64,000 bases of DNA, from contig NC_135123.1 of NCBI RefSeq assembly GCF_050908995.1, forward strand, positions 12,028,001-12,092,000. The letters run 5' to 3'. Source of the stretch: Andrena cerasifolii. Its lineage: Eukaryota; Arthropoda; Insecta; Hymenoptera; Andrenidae. The notes beneath the pieces are model-generated. The model saw only the letters and a list, made by a program, of their open reading frames with translations, was not told where the DNA came from and did no database searches. Positions 51,265 to 64,000 of this stretch are shown here, piece by piece (the stretch's first letter is position 1; each line of letters begins with the position of its first letter). The position numbers were made by a program, and so were the translations under genes.

Positions 51265-51674
51265 TCCAGACGGTGGGCCACCGAGCCCGACGGCGTCCTC
51301 GCACTCTGCTCAGGGCCCGGTGCACCCGACCCCGGCGCCCCGATGGCCCCTAAAGCCCGGCGTGCTGGTGCACATCAATCGGAGCCACAGTCTCCGGTCG
51401 GGTCTCAGCGTCCGTGGCAACGAGACGCTGCGAAACGAACTGATGGCCAGGCAAAACGACGAGCCGTCGGTCGATCGATTCCTCATGGATACGTCCGCGG
51501 CGAAACCGCCCGCCAAAGTGTTCCGTAGGAGGAAGGAAAGCGCGCAGAGGAGCCTGACCATGGTCAGCCTCCATGACGAGGGTATGCTCGCCAGAGCTAA
51601 TAAAATTAAGGCCATGTTTGGAGTGCAGCTTAAAGAGCAGGCTACTCTGCCCGGCATTTCCAGGGAGAAAACAG
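51265..51674 (+). CDS. IgSF gene exon N: cytoplasmic tail
   Basis: The donor is acag|gtgagt in phase 1. The frame is fixed by the join to the next exon, which reads SREKTDPNQ. The start is uncertain. The acceptor gttgcacag|t at 51264 gives phase 2. An alternative, ctctgctcag|ggc at 51313, gives phase 0 and has the better pyrimidine tract. The exon is GC-rich and encodes about 137 residues: a Pro/Ser-rich beginning (GGPPSPTASSHS), then VLVHINRSHSLRSG, an Arg/Lys cluster KVFRRRKESAQRS and KIKAMFGVQLKEQATLPGIS. No known catalytic domain is visible. The basic, Ser-rich composition fits a cytoplasmic adaptor-binding tail. Long frames on the opposite strand here are GC shadows. Confidence 0.75.
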
Positions 51675-54600
51675 GTGAGTCGCCTTGGGATGATTGTCGC
51701 TTTTAATGTTGGCACAACTGACACGCGAACCGGAACTTTGACGACTGGGTCGTCGACCCTCAGCCTTTTTTACGACGTCCAGGTCGTAACGGCGTTGGTT
51801 AACTTAATTTCCTTGAGCTTCGCTCACCGTTTGAGTCGCGATACCTTCTTCCGCCGCCAGTCCGTTGAATTCGATGCGAGCTGAAGTGAGAAAAATTTGG
51901 AAAATTAAGGAACAGTGAGTTTGTGTTTATATTATGCGTTGCTTCGATTGCATTTGATTCGCGGATTTATGGGAATGTTCGAATGCACTGTTATCGAAGA
52001 TTTGGAAAACATTGGAGGGTGTAAAAAATTTTGAGCCACGTTGCTCATGATCGGTTTTTGTTTCGTCGATGTTTCGATAACGTGCGCAGAAAGCGTGAAG
52101 CAAAATTAAACGCAACAAAGTGCGATTTATCGGACACGTGCGTTTAATTAAAAATACGGGCAAGCAAAAATTTTCGCCGCGTTTATCGATGGCTATCGAA
52201 TATTTGATAAGCGCGGCTGCATTAAACGGATTCTCGGTTCTGCGCCAGTTTGCCGACATTAAAAACAGTTCGCTTAATTCATTACTGTAAATTACCTTTA
52301 AACCCCTAGTAATGACTACCAGCGTGCAATGCTATCGCTCTTCAAAGTATAGCATTGAACGTTTAATTACAGAAAAATTCAGAGGATCAGGTCTTGCGAA
52401 GTAACTATCGTACATGATTATAGATTTTAGTTGGAATAGAAGTTCCTCCAGTTTATGATTTTTTAAATAAATACCCTCTGAAATTTTTCCATTAATCATT
52501 ACGTTTATTTCCATTTTCTGAGGAAACATTTGCAAGCTTCACTTCGAAGTGCATTAAATACTTGTATAAAATTCAGTAACTTTGCTCGTTGAAAAATCAA
52601 GACAACAGATTGAATTGAAAAGTATAGGAAAGTTTGAGGCAGAGTTTAGGAGCATTGCTGTTTATTGCACCATTCGAGATGCATTTGCGAATGAATCAAT
52701 TCGAATTCGTGCGATATCGGAACGACACGTGATTAACGTGCTTCTGGATTAAAGCATCGCAGAAGAAAGGTAATAGTTGACGCGTGCTATGTGTAATTAG
52801 CGCGCCTATCATCATTTGTATTACCATTACATGCGCATCGAACATAGACGCTGTACTTGCTACGCCAATGTTACGAAAATAATGCACGTATTTTCTTTGA
52901 AAAATTAGAAATTTTCATTTCGTTTTGCAGTCCCTTAATTAAGTCGAAGTTGACGTAAAGAGAATCGTATTTAATTCATCCAATTATCATTTTCCGCTAT
53001 CCTTATACATTTCGAGTTTTAACGTTATATAAATATTTTAACAGCAAGAAATTAATATTTTTTATTTCATAACATTATTTCATAGTGCTCCGTTCTGCAC
53101 GGATCTCCGTTTATATTTTTAACTCCCCTTCGCCCGGCATTTTTCAATTACTTTTATTCGATGCTGATAATATATGCAACGTGATTTATTCGCCTGCACA
53201 GTCCACGGTTTACATTTTAGTATTGAATAATTTACAAGTTTATGGAGCATATGTCCAGAAGCACGCAGGGTGATATATTACGGACGAGAAAGTATTAATT
53301 TATTGTTTGGAGGTGGTTTTTGCAAACAACCCTTTGAATGACACCTACCAAAAAATCAGGAATAATGCTCTATTATGTAATTATGATGTATAAAAGTTGT
53401 AACCCAGACCTGAAGCTTCGCAGAATGGTGTTTCAGATGAGGAGCAATGTTTAGCAAACAATAACAACAAAAATTTGTCACGGAGGCTGTTTCCTTATGC
53501 TTACCTTGCTAGACTCTGCAAAGCAATTCTGTCGGAATGATTTGCAATTTGTTGTTCTAATAATTCAACTGACTTGGTTACTCTATTCGATCAATTTTAA
53601 CTCAACTATATAATCCTCCAATAGAACTGATTTCTGTATCACCCTGCATTCTATTCACTTCAATGAATCCACAAGAATCTCACATTTGCAACATTTGTAA
53701 AAGAGACGCAAGTATTTCGAGTCTCGAGCTCTCAATCCACTTATACAGTTATCCACAGTGGAACTTTAACCCATCGATCTCAAAAACTATGAAAAATCCC
53801 CGCCATACGTCGCACGTAACAGGCAGTTGCATGAAGAGTAAAGGCTTTATGTGTTTCGTGTCATCGCTTCCTTTTTGTGTTTTGTGTTTCCCTTAGCTGT
53901 GACTTACAAAAGAATAGCGCCGCGGCAGCGGGTATTGCATGCAGAATCATCGTGCGAATTGAATCGAGGCAACGTCTCCCGTAAGCGAAAGAAACCAGGC
54001 GCAGGTACGTAAAAAGAATTTGCAAACACGTGCATGGTTCGCGTGTCAAGTTCTACCCGACAATCGAAAAGGAGCTTTCCTTCCTACGCCCAAGACTTTC
54101 CACTGTTTATTTCCAACCATTGGACCGAGAAAGGGGGTAGTTCCTCGACGCCAGAACGTCTACGCGTACAGGACGACTAGGCTGTACGCAATTATCAAAA
54201 GTGTTTGCAGTTACAGAGTGTCCTGAATAGAATTTTATCACTCAACCGTGTATTATGATATCGGATGATGGAAACAACTTTGGCAGAGAAATTAGGAAGG
54301 GCAACATGGTACACACACCCTCCCCCTTCGTATATCCTGCACATCTGTTACACTACAGCCTAAATTTTATATACCTTCGACAACAAGGTGCTCCCTAATT
54401 ACTTGCGGATTTGTTCCCCCGTTCCTTTCTCCCTCTGAAAACACCCTTTTCTTCGTATAGTTTACACTCATCGCATCATCTACTGTGTAGCTCCCACCTC
54501 GACTCTACATCATAATGATATCTTTAAATCTAAGTCCAGTTTCAGCAATCGAACAATTTACTGTCCTAATAAATTTCTCATTAAATAGTTCCTCGTGCAA

Positions 54601-56189
54601 GCTGACAGTGCGCGATGAAATTATTTTCGAGAAAATCCATTTTCAAAATTCGACGATCCCCTGGTCTCGGATTAACTGCCCATTTGCACGTCCCTTTGAA
54701 GCGAATGATTCATTTCGTTAGTAGAGGCGTTCTTTCGATAATTTGGTATGAAAGCACAGAGGATTATTAAGCACGACAGAGTATTATTTACATGATTTTT
54801 TTTTCACGTGGCAGCATGACGCTTTTGACTTGTTAGCATTTGATATGACTGTATTTTGAGGTAAATAACAGATTTGAAATTTTGATTGAAGGATATCGAA
54901 TTGCATAGCGAAATATTTAAACATGAATCAGGCGCGGTAAATCTCATTGTTGGTTCGTTATAAATCCTGTGCGTATAAACATTCATGTGCCCATAATATG
55001 CGCGTCGTATTTGCGATAATACGGCTACTAGATGATTGTTGTTTACATAATTAAAACTTCGCTTTGCATGGCAGGGGAGCTCTTCGCGTCCAATATTGAT
55101 TTGGCCGCGTAAAAACTCGGCGGTGGCGTTGAAATACTGCTGTCGCCGCAGTAAGACACGTCGAACACAAACAATATTCAAAGTGATGGTAAAATAACGC
55201 AGTTAAAACGACGATAAAATTTGTAACCCTCCTTGTTTCACGAACTTTTTTTCGTGTACAGTGATAACATTGCAGAAAATAGATCTTGCAGATCGAATTG
55301 CATCGACCAACTCCAAACGATGTGACTGCAATTATAATATTCAGAGAATCACGTGCCTCCAAGTATATATTAAATAAACAAAGCAAAAGAATCTCCAAAT
55401 TTGGTACCAAAATTTCACCATTGAGTCACGTCGAACACTGAAAATAGCTTTAAAATGGCACAGTTAAATATTTCAATTCAAATTAATTCGTGCCACTGTA
55501 AATGGTTCCAGTTAATCCAGAGGTATTAAAAATATGGAAGGATGATTTATAATCCCGAATATAAAACACGTCTACTTCATGACGTCCAGAATCTAAGAAA
55601 TTGAGACGCCTATCTACTCTCCCACATATTCGTGCAATTACAACAGTAGATATAGACATAGATATTCACTGATTATATAGCATCCACAACTACACCTCGA
55701 TCTTTACAAACAAATTCTCTTTAACTATCTCTATCTCTCTTGTGCACAACCCCTGAACAATCCTCTCCACCGATGGTCTTCGATTCGCGTCGAATCCCAA
55801 TTAATTCTGAAAAATCACTGCAGCTCTCAAAAGTCTCGACGAGTCTTCTGTTTCTCAACCAACACATCCGCAACATAACAACAAAGCGTGCCCTCGGCGC
55901 GGACAAATGCACCCTCGCAAAACAAAAGACTCGTCGACACTTTTAAGACCATCCACTTACGAAGCCTTTGACATCCCAGCGACATTCAAATTGCTTAAAA
56001 GCAGCGAAACCTTTCAAAGAGAGTGAATTGGGCGTCCATCGTCTAGCTCCCTCCATTTGATCGGCCCGCTAGAAACCACCCCTCCCCGAAATGTACACCG
56101 TCGCGTGTCCCGCGTCCGTCGCGTGTCCCCGAGCTCACCTGTCCCCTGGTATCATCATGCAAAGTCATGCGTTTCATTTGCACTTACAG
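51675..56189 (+). other. Intron between exons N and O
   Basis: This 4.5 kb phase-1 intron lies within the cytoplasmic tail. The sequence is AT-rich. I found no exon, RNA gene or convincing transposon. A weak 11-bp inverted match (53268 against 53641) was judged to be chance. Confidence 0.7.
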
Positions 56190-56311
56190 ATCCCAATCAA
56201 GCTGCGAATAACAATCACGTGAACAGCGTGTCGGAGGGCCTTCCCGAGTCCGGGGCGAAGACGTTTTACGAGAACCTGCCCTTCCACGGGATCCAAGCGC
56301 CGCCTAACAAG
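56190..56311 (+). CDS. IgSF gene exon O: cytoplasmic tail with a YENL motif
   Basis: The acceptor is tttgcacttacag|at and the donor is aacaag|gtcagt. The exon enters in phase 1 and leaves in phase 0 (122 bp). It encodes about 40 residues: DPNQAANNNHVNSVSEGLPE and then KTFYENLPFHGIQAPPNK. The second half has the look of a conserved short linear motif. YENL fits both the YxxΦ endocytic sorting signal and the YxN consensus for Grb2-type SH2 domains. Both readings are inferences from consensus patterns. The open donor shows that at least one more coding exon follows. I did not find it in the remaining 7.7 kb. Confidence 0.8.
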
Positions 56312-59300
56312 GTCAGTGGGAATCGATACGCCCCTCGACGGCGTTCTGCTGCCTTGTTCTTGTTGTGTTGCCACTCGAGCATGAGTTCTTTGTGCCGTAA
56401 CTTCTTCATTTAAGCGCGCCCATCGGCAACAGCGTGGCATGAAATGTCACTCAGAAGGCGCCCGGCTGCCGAAAAGCCTCGGCGGCTCGCCTCCCGCCCC
56501 CAGGATTTTAATACGTAACAGCGTTTCCTGCTGACGAATAAAACCAGCCGCGGTATGCAGTTCGTCGGTTGCAATATGAAATAAAACGGGCACGGCGCCG
56601 TTTTTTTGTTAACTCCCTTCCGCGACCGTCGCGTCTGCGTGCCTCTGTTTCCACATTCATATATTCCATTTAGCGATACGGATATTTTTTTCCCCTCCGT
56701 TTCGAGGCCTGGCTTCTTTCTCTCTTTTTTTTTTTTCGTTCCCCCAGTCACGCCGAAAGCGGGGCGGCGGGGGCGCGTTACCTGGGTGGCTGTTTAATAA
56801 CATCGCGATACCAGCGTTACGCCGCGCCCCTGTCGATACTCGACGCGAACTGAGAATTGCAGATAAAAGGGGAACGGCTCGGTGAATAATGATAACGGGG
56901 ACAACTCGTCCTGCTGTAGGAAATGCAATGGAGCAGTGGAATATTTAAACGGGTTGGTAAATCCTGTACTGTAGATTAAAAGTTTGATCGCGCGACACCG
57001 AAGAGGTTCGCAAAACGGAGTGTTCAGGAAACGGCCAGTTTTGATGCTCGATTGAAAAGTAACGAAGGAATTTTTAAAAGGAAGGACTTTTCCTGTAAGG
57101 AACCTGGAAGACGTAATTAGCATAATCACTTACCGCATGGTTATTGTGTTTTAACCTATCCACAGATTTAACTACCCCAAAGTTCATATCAGCACTCATC
57201 GCTACCGTTAACCGATTTTTCACCAACCCATCGATGCCGCTGGCTGCAAACGAATCCATCCCCCCCGGAGTATCGGAACAATTCCCCGGGCTCGCTAAAT
57301 GCAAAATTCTTAATCCTCGGTGTACGAAGCGCATAGTACACCTTGGAAGCAGGAGGCAAGGGAGGCTGAACGCGTAAACAGAGAGAGATTGTAGGCCGCG
57401 AGATCACCGTTTTCCCTGGAGCAGCTCGAAACGGCCAACTGCGCGGAACAATGCGTGGGCGACCGTTAAACCATTATTATTTAATTGAAAGCAAAGCGTT
57501 TCGCGGTAGTTAACTTGAGCGTTCCTCGAGCTACCCCGTCTCCTTGACTGAGCCGGGAAGGCTGCAGGCTGGGAGTCGAACGGTCGCCCCTTAATTAACG
57601 TCCCACTCTAGCCGTGTAGTTAAACAAGCCGCGGGTGGCGGGAGGGGAGAAAGAAGGGAGGAATGAATGGGATCCAGTAGCGATGACAAAGCTGCGAGGG
57701 GGAGGTTGGCCGGCGGAGAAATCGTTCGGGGCTTGATAATGAGAAAAATGTTTTTGCTTACGGGAGGCGCGGCGGGCAGAGCCGTGGCGAGGCTAGCCCG
57801 AGGGAGGAATGAAGGTAATTTGATAAAAGGAGGAGGTCGAAAATATTAGGAGCACGCGGCTACTCGAGGCTCTCAGCCGCGAAACGCGGCGCGGGAAAGT
57901 CACCGTGAAATAATCGCATTATGAGAGGCTGGAGTGCTCGAGTGCCGGCAGTCTGAGCCTTGCCCCTGCCCCCCTACGAGGGGGACGTGGGGAACGCCGG
58001 AAACACAGAGTGCCGCGCGTGGAAGGAAAGGAACGAACCAGAGGGGTTGCTGTATTGCACTCCGAGACGAGGGCCTTCGAGCATCGAGAGCGAAGGTTCC
58101 ACGCTAATATTCAACCTGCGCTCCTTTTACCCTGGCTTTAACTCCCTTGCGCCTGTGTGCGCGATTAAAGATTACCGATTGCACGTGGCTTAGGAGAAAG
58201 TCCGACTCTAATTTGAGGAGAAAAATGATTTAGGTTGTCGATGTATTTATGCACATTAGCGATGAAATGTTTGGAAGTAATTTGCAAGATTTTTCTATGT
58301 CTACTTGGGATAACGCAGGGTTGCGATAAGGGATGAGAAATCTAGTGTTTGGTGTGTACGGTGCTTAATTGACTTAACGGATAGCACGTAGAATGACCTG
58401 CAAACGACCATTTTCTGCAAATCCCAAACTTCTGCTACCGAGCCCTCTGTCGGCAGTGTTTGTATATTCAAATGTATGTACATTTTAATCAGATTTTTGG
58501 ACACTGAAGTCGGTGTTCTTCAGATCTGCCTCGTTTCGGAAACTACTCGGTGTCCTAAACCAGCCGGGGTCTTATACCCAATTAAACAATTCAACCCTCT
58601 GTTCCCTGCTCGGAACTTCAGACTGCGAGAGTTTGCAGACACCCTTATGTACATTCTCCAGCTACAGTGTTTCACCATGTCTGTTGCAATTAAGGGTTTT
58701 GTAATGTATTAGGACAAGGTATTAAGGATATTGGTATAAGTTTCTTGTTTGAGGTTCAAAAGATAGATAACTAAATTGCTCGGGTATCTAAAGTTCTTCT
58801 TCGTTCGAATAACTTTCGCTCGAAACAACTCTTTAGATAGCACACGTATAAAAAATTACGAGGAGACTTTCCCCTACACACGAGTTGAAACACATGTCTG
58901 ACCATATAGGGACCGTTTTTACTTTCCCTGTGCCTATCCCGCGCTTGAGTAGTACGAGTCAACCACATCTGCCTCTACCTTCACGTATCGTTTAAGACTC
59001 GTAAGTTATTTCAAGATCCTTTCGAATGCAAAGTATTTAGATTAACAAAACCTTCGTAAACATATCGACGGCGGGATAACCAAAAAAGGGAGATTCTTCG
59101 CGCAAAAAGAAACCGAAAGTAACTACTGGAATTTTATTTACCAGCAGTAAATATAATACAACTGTGAGAAATGAATCCCTCCGCGAAAACAATCTGAAAT
59201 TGGCAAAAAAACAAGGCGCACAGATGGAGGAATTCGGGAAATAATTAAGAACCCTCTTGAAATTCAATTCCCTAAAATGAGCACCGCAATTCGTCATCCG

Positions 59301-62300
59301 TCTGCCCAGCAGCAACCTGTTATATTGTTATACGAACGGACGGATCGCGAATGGGAGGGAGCAAACAATGGCGAGGGAATATTGTTTCAACTCGATACGC
59401 AATGCTTTCGCGTCACGGATGCCTCGCGTTTCACTCTGGCGGTCGGTGAAATAAACATTTGGACGGGCCACGTAATCACCCGATCGATAATTTACATATT
59501 AATCGGCGGCGACGTGTCGAGTGGCCCTCCCGTTGAAATATGGATCCGTGGGAATCGAGGACGCGTCTGGTGTCAAAGCTCCTGGAGCCGAAGATGGCCG
59601 ACAAAGGGGCCCCGGTAATGTCCCACTCCTCTCTTGCCTCTTCGCTTTCAGCTGCTGTCCATACTCAATTACTTCGGCTGCGAGCCCTTCCCGCCTCCGA
59701 TACGGTCATTACGAGCGAGGCACTCGGTTAAATAAGAGGGTGAATTAACCTCGCCTCGCGCGCCCTCAGACACCATAAACCATGCCCGCTGGCCATCCTC
59801 GAGCGTTTACCAGCCCCTCGTAAAAAGCTGCACGGCTCCTCCCGCGCGGAGGACGTTCTTCTGTTCCGCGCGGGGCGATGCATTAGCCAGTGACGTCAGA
59901 TTTCAGCTGACTTTTATTATTTACCGCGCGGAAACCTCGATCGATGTCCCTCCTAGACGAGGTCTCGCGAAGTTGGTCCTTTAGGTATTAACTATTGAAG
60001 ACCACCTCGTGCAGGACACTAGTGTCACTTGTCCGGGATATTTTAAACATGTGCACTTCGTCAGGGCAGCAGCGGTTTAGTGAATTCACTGGCCTCGTGC
60101 ATTTCGAGAGACGCTGCTGTTACGGCAGTCCGATTCGATTCGGTGTACATACCTGCATCTTTCATTGGGCAGTGAAAATATGTAACTGAGAGGTCAAGTT
60201 GGTTCTGAATGTCCACTGGGCTATAGGATATCGAAGTTTCAAAGGGGAACGGACCCTGCTTGCTTCCTCGACGTGGTGTCACGTGTGCGCGACGTTGGCA
60301 TGTTGGGATAGTGTCAAGGTATGTATACTTCGTAGAAATCGATGGAATTCTACTTTTCGCGGCCTCGAGTAATTAAGGTTAAAAGGTTAAAAAAGAAAAC
60401 GAACACTGCTTCGATATGCACTTTAATAATCGATATAATCGTGGCAGGACTTCCAATACTGTTACGTTCTTTGATTACTCCGCTCTCCTTTGCTCGCGCA
60501 TACAGAGTTTCGTGGAATTTTTCTGATCGGAAATTGGGGATCAAGGTGGAGCAGGATGGAAATGCCCTGCTTCGGGAGTATCTTCTGGATCTATAATTGT
60601 GGTTCCCTTGAAATGGAGCCTGCGAAGCTAGTTAGAGGCAGGAGGAAAAGCGAGCGAGCAACAAATTCCAATTTGAAACAGCTTGGGGTACTTCCCGAAT
60701 GTTTCCTTAGGAAGATGTTCGACCGTCCGAGTCGCACTTTTCGACGAGGAAGTTAGCGCATTAATTAGCGATGGCGGGTAACAATTCTAACGCGAAAATA
60801 TCGTAGAAATAATACGTCGAACTCCGTAATGCTTGAAGTTCCAGCCGGTGCCCAGAGGAGAATTATTCGCGGCGAAACTGCTCCGCAATTCTGCAACATT
60901 ACTGGAACTCTAATGCGATATCGAAGTTCTATAATAAACATTACCGTGCTGTTGAACTTTGTCCGGCCAGTGTAACGTGATTTCTGTTGGGCTTCGCTTG
61001 GGAAAAACTGCTTTCCCTCGACGATTCGAATCTGTATCTTCTCGGCGAGAATCCTACCATTCTTCTTCGCAAGTTGAGCAACGTTGGACGTCGAAAGTAA
61101 ATTTTCATCGTTCCTGGAATTATTCAGCTTGAAATCACGGAAATAAATACCACATCGACGACCAAGAAAAATTCAAGTAAAGGAGAAACAGGGTTGTCAC
61201 AAATTCCCAGACAGAGTAAAATGTGAGAATGGACATTGTTCGAATTAATAGAAGACACATTTGCACGTATCATCCACGAGGAGCCATAAAATATAATTCC
61301 TACGGATTAGTATAAACTTCGTTTAAATGAAATTTTCACTCGTACCTTCTCAATTTCCGCCCCGTGCAGTCTATTAAATTAAAACCAACCACACCGGCTT
61401 AGTAACTGAACCTATTTTCACAGCTGAAGCTCCAGCTCGCCATAGTCTCTCGCGACAAATGCCCTTACTTAAGAAGAACGTCCATCTTCCACGTCACAAG
61501 CCAATGAAACTGGGCTGCTATAAAGAACGTCTTAAGATAAACCTCTTACACTATAGCGATCTCATACGCGCCAGGGAAATCCAAAAGATTCAACGTGTTA
61601 ACCGCAGGATTCAGCTTATCCCCTAAGAATAAGTCCGCCATCGCGCGAGACATTCGTTCGGCGAGGTCGAACAAGAGGATTCGGAGCGCGGGGGCTCCCA
61701 CTTTAATTTGAATATCGAGAAGAATATCGAGCACGGCGAAATTGAACCTGTATCCCATTTCATCGATGGGAAACGGGGAATCAGAGTGACGCATCATCCC
61801 TGTGCTTTCGTAAATCGTCCCCGTCGTTCTTTCCCCGCCAGTCCACCCCCTCGACTTTCCACTACGTTCGATTGCTTTCGATGCTTTCGACGCGACGTAT
61901 TTATTACGAGAGAGAGGGAGAAAAAAAGGCACCGGGAGGACTCAAAGGCTGAAGAATAAAGCGTTGCGATAATTAGCTGTCTGTTCCATTTTATCACGAA
62001 TAATCGCCGCTCCCCCGGGAATTACAGTCTCGTCTTTGATCCGCGCACCCTTTGTGCGTCGAATGTCTAGACTTGCCGTGGACGCTGCGTAGCTACGATG
62101 TACCGTTCGAGGATTACCTGTGCGAAACGGGTGTATTTGGTAACGCCGGAAAGAATGGAAATTGCGTTTGTCAATAGATGTTAGCTTAATCATGGTACAG
62201 AAATTGCGTTTCGCGGAAATGGATTATGGAAGACACCGTTGAATATTAGAAGCCTCTGTGTATTTAGGAAGGGTTGTTTAAGGGGGATTCTACTATGAAA

Positions 62301-64000
62301 TACTTGAGAATATTTGCCTAAATATGGAATACTCCGGAACGTCTGATCTAATATAGGTACACCCCGAATTCCTACCTATTCAAGAGGTAGAACTTCCAAC
62401 CCTTGTACCGAAACGATAACGCTGGGGGCAACCGTTTTACGTAACCCAGTTCGATTAAGAACGTCGATTTTACGATAAAATGCAAGGCTCCGTAAGAATC
62501 TTGTCGATCTTATTAATCGTCGGCGTATTTATCGTCCCACGGAATAATTAACGCAATCCGAGGAGCGTTGGTCGATCGTCTAATTAATTTGAAATAAGCC
62601 TGATATAATGTCCGTCGCGGGACGCCTTTTCTTCCTTTTCTCTAATAATTCTTTTCTTAAGTGCAACCCCCTCCCAGCGTGCCCTCTTCCACCCTTTCTT
62701 CTTATCCAGCTTCTTTTCGCTTTTCAATCCTCCGTTTTATTGCGATCTGGTTCGCGTCACACAATGCCGCGATGAATAATTGTGTATTATTCGGCCTCCT
62801 CTTAGGCTGAAAATCCATTAACGTTGAATTATGTCGAAGCGGGACGGGAAAGTCACGAAAAAGGAGGGAACAAAGGGGCCCTTTCGATGGACGGGGGCTG
62901 TGTAAACAATGTAATAGGTATACAACGAGAGCTCTTCTTTTTCTCTTCTCTGCGCTCTCATTCTATGCACCCTTTTCTTCCTTTCTGTCAATTTTTTTTT
63001 AGAAATAGAAGACTTCAAGTACTCTAGAGGGCACAGATTAAACAGAGGTTGTGCCAAAATCCAGTGTATATTTTAGTGAAACGATATGAATAGCAGACTT
63101 CAATTTGGGATATGCGAGGGAACAGTTCATCCAACTATTTTAGGTACAAAAAAAGATGAACATCGAAGATCTGTTTCTCTCATAGAGGGAAAAATAATAA
63201 CGAACTTAAATTATTGTGACATTAATTGGATAGATATCAATATCAGGATTAGTTCAGTTAGTACTTTAATTTCTATATGCTGACTAACTTCTCCCTAGTT
63301 GCAACTACTTAGTAGTCTAACCGTCCAACGAAACCTGATTCGTTAAGCATACTTGCGTCTGCACTAATTGCACTTCGTTTAAAAATACTTGACAGTAAAA
63401 CAAAGATTAATTAGCCTTTGGAACTCCGAAACCCCCCTGCGCCTCTTATCGTCTCCGACCCTTATTATTATCGTCTTCGCGGTCTCGAAACAGCTCCCTG
63501 TCAGAGATCAATTTCCTCCGGACGCAAAATAATTAGCCGGTCGATAAATGTTGACCAATTTGCATCTCGCGTTACGCTGCTGTGATTACACACAATTGCC
63601 CGTGGCTGATCAAAGATGCAACGCGGCGTCAGGTGCGCTCAAAGCCGTTTCACGCGCGTACACGATCGTCCCCGCGATCGATCATCTATCTCAATAATTA
63701 CAAATCTTACAATTAACACTTGGCCGCGAAACGAGCCGACGCACTCTTTCTATCGCGGACATTTCGCACCTGGACGTCGTTCAACAGCCCCGTCCGCGCT
63801 GATTACCAATCGGTACGTGCCAATGAATTCGCGATTAACGCGGATAATTGGACGTGACAGGATTACGAGTGAAAACAGTTTAACGGCCAACGAAATCAGT
63901 AAAAGTTTCATCGGTGGTATTGGAATTCGGTGGTGGACGTTTTTAATATTTACACATGACTGGGGTCGTTTTGGCAAATAGAATTGAAAAGTAGTTAATT
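56312..64000 (+). other. Downstream intron or 3' region, no exon recognised
   Basis: Exon O ends with a donor in phase 0, so the gene continues. I looked for a phase-0 acceptor followed by a conserved-looking frame and found none I would defend. Open frames of 60-128 codons exist on both strands (for example 59277-59618 and 61546-61932), but they have shadow partners and no domain. The section 56.4-58.2 kb is GC-richer than the rest. No transposon or RNA gene is visible. Confidence 0.55.

Larger units (their letters stand above)
3701..56311 (+). other. Multi-exon gene for an Ig-superfamily transmembrane receptor (partial at both ends)
   Basis: This entry spans the first to the last coding exon seen in the window; the exons are listed separately. 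Joined, they read as eight consecutive Ig domains, a stalk of about ten residues, one transmembrane helix and a partial cytoplasmic tail. Each Ig domain shows the B-strand Cys, the C-strand Trp and the F-strand Tyr/Phe-x-Cys. No fibronectin III domain is visible, which separates it from canonical nephrin/Sns and Echinoid, both of which carry at least one. Many Asn-x-Ser/Thr sites fit an extracellular glycoprotein. Relatives of this type act in cell-cell adhesion, axon guidance or synaptic partner choice; the role here is inferred from architecture alone. The signal peptide and probably one more Ig domain lie upstream, and the stop codon lies downstream or was not found. I am sure of the class but not of the orthologue. 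Confidence 0.88.

Noticed and set aside
51310..51724. Minus-strand open frames of 115 and 124 codons
   Set aside because: They lie antisense to the GC-rich cytoplasmic exon and are explained by its codon composition.
53268..53651. Possible terminal inverted repeat gcagggtgata / tatcaccctgc
   Set aside because: Only 11 bases match and the similarity stops there. A match of this length is expected by chance somewhere in 64 kb.
61546..61932. 128-codon minus-strand open frame
   Set aside because: It has no recognisable domain or gene context and is partly shadowed by plus-strand frames.
62277..62286. tttaaggggg, the same ten bases as the left end of the foldback element
   Set aside because: The similarity ends after ten bases and no partner end is found nearby.

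Overview
The window looks like a piece of an insect nuclear genome. Introns are long and AT-rich, CpG is plentiful, exons are small and GC-richer, and short inverted-repeat transposons are scattered through it. Hymenoptera (bee, ant or wasp) is my best guess from base composition and intron texture. That is an inference, not a proof. I see no bacterial or viral gene organisation, no rRNA, no tRNA and no CRISPR array.

Almost the whole window is one plus-strand gene. I can assemble 14 coding exons from about 3.7 kb to 56.3 kb, roughly 1,040 codons. Together they encode eight immunoglobulin domains in a row, a very short stalk, one transmembrane helix with a basic stop-transfer, and part of a cytoplasmic tail. 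At every junction up to the transmembrane exon the splice sites and reading-frame phases agree: domain-boundary introns are all phase 1, and introns inside domains are phase 1, 0 or 2. The first exons (signal peptide and probably an N-terminal Ig domain) lie before the window, and the C-terminal end lies after it. The product is a type I cell-surface adhesion or recognition protein of the nephrin / SYG-2 / echinoid kind. I cannot assign the exact orthologue and give no symbol.

Layout: 1-3700 upstream intron with a small inverted-repeat element; 3701-4411 first visible Ig domain (two exons); 4412-18648 a 14 kb intron with three inverted-repeat elements and a broken THAP-domain fragment; 18649-22197 second Ig domain (two exons); 22198-27806 intron with a striking 719 bp near-perfect foldback element; 27807-38472 six Ig domains in seven exons, four of the domains being single exons in a cluster; 42146-42286 transmembrane exon; 51265-51674 and 56190-56311 cytoplasmic-tail exons; 56312-64000 intron or downstream sequence with no recognisable exon.

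Two points deserve a second look. First, the foldback element has two 299-bp arms that differ by one base as far as I can read, in sense orientation inside a transcribed intron, so the pre-mRNA should form a long double-stranded hairpin. Second, the transmembrane exon ends in phase 1 but the next recognisable tail exon cannot be entered in phase 1. At least one cytoplasmic exon is therefore hidden in the 9 kb between them. A 157-bp candidate at 47669-47825 fits both phases.
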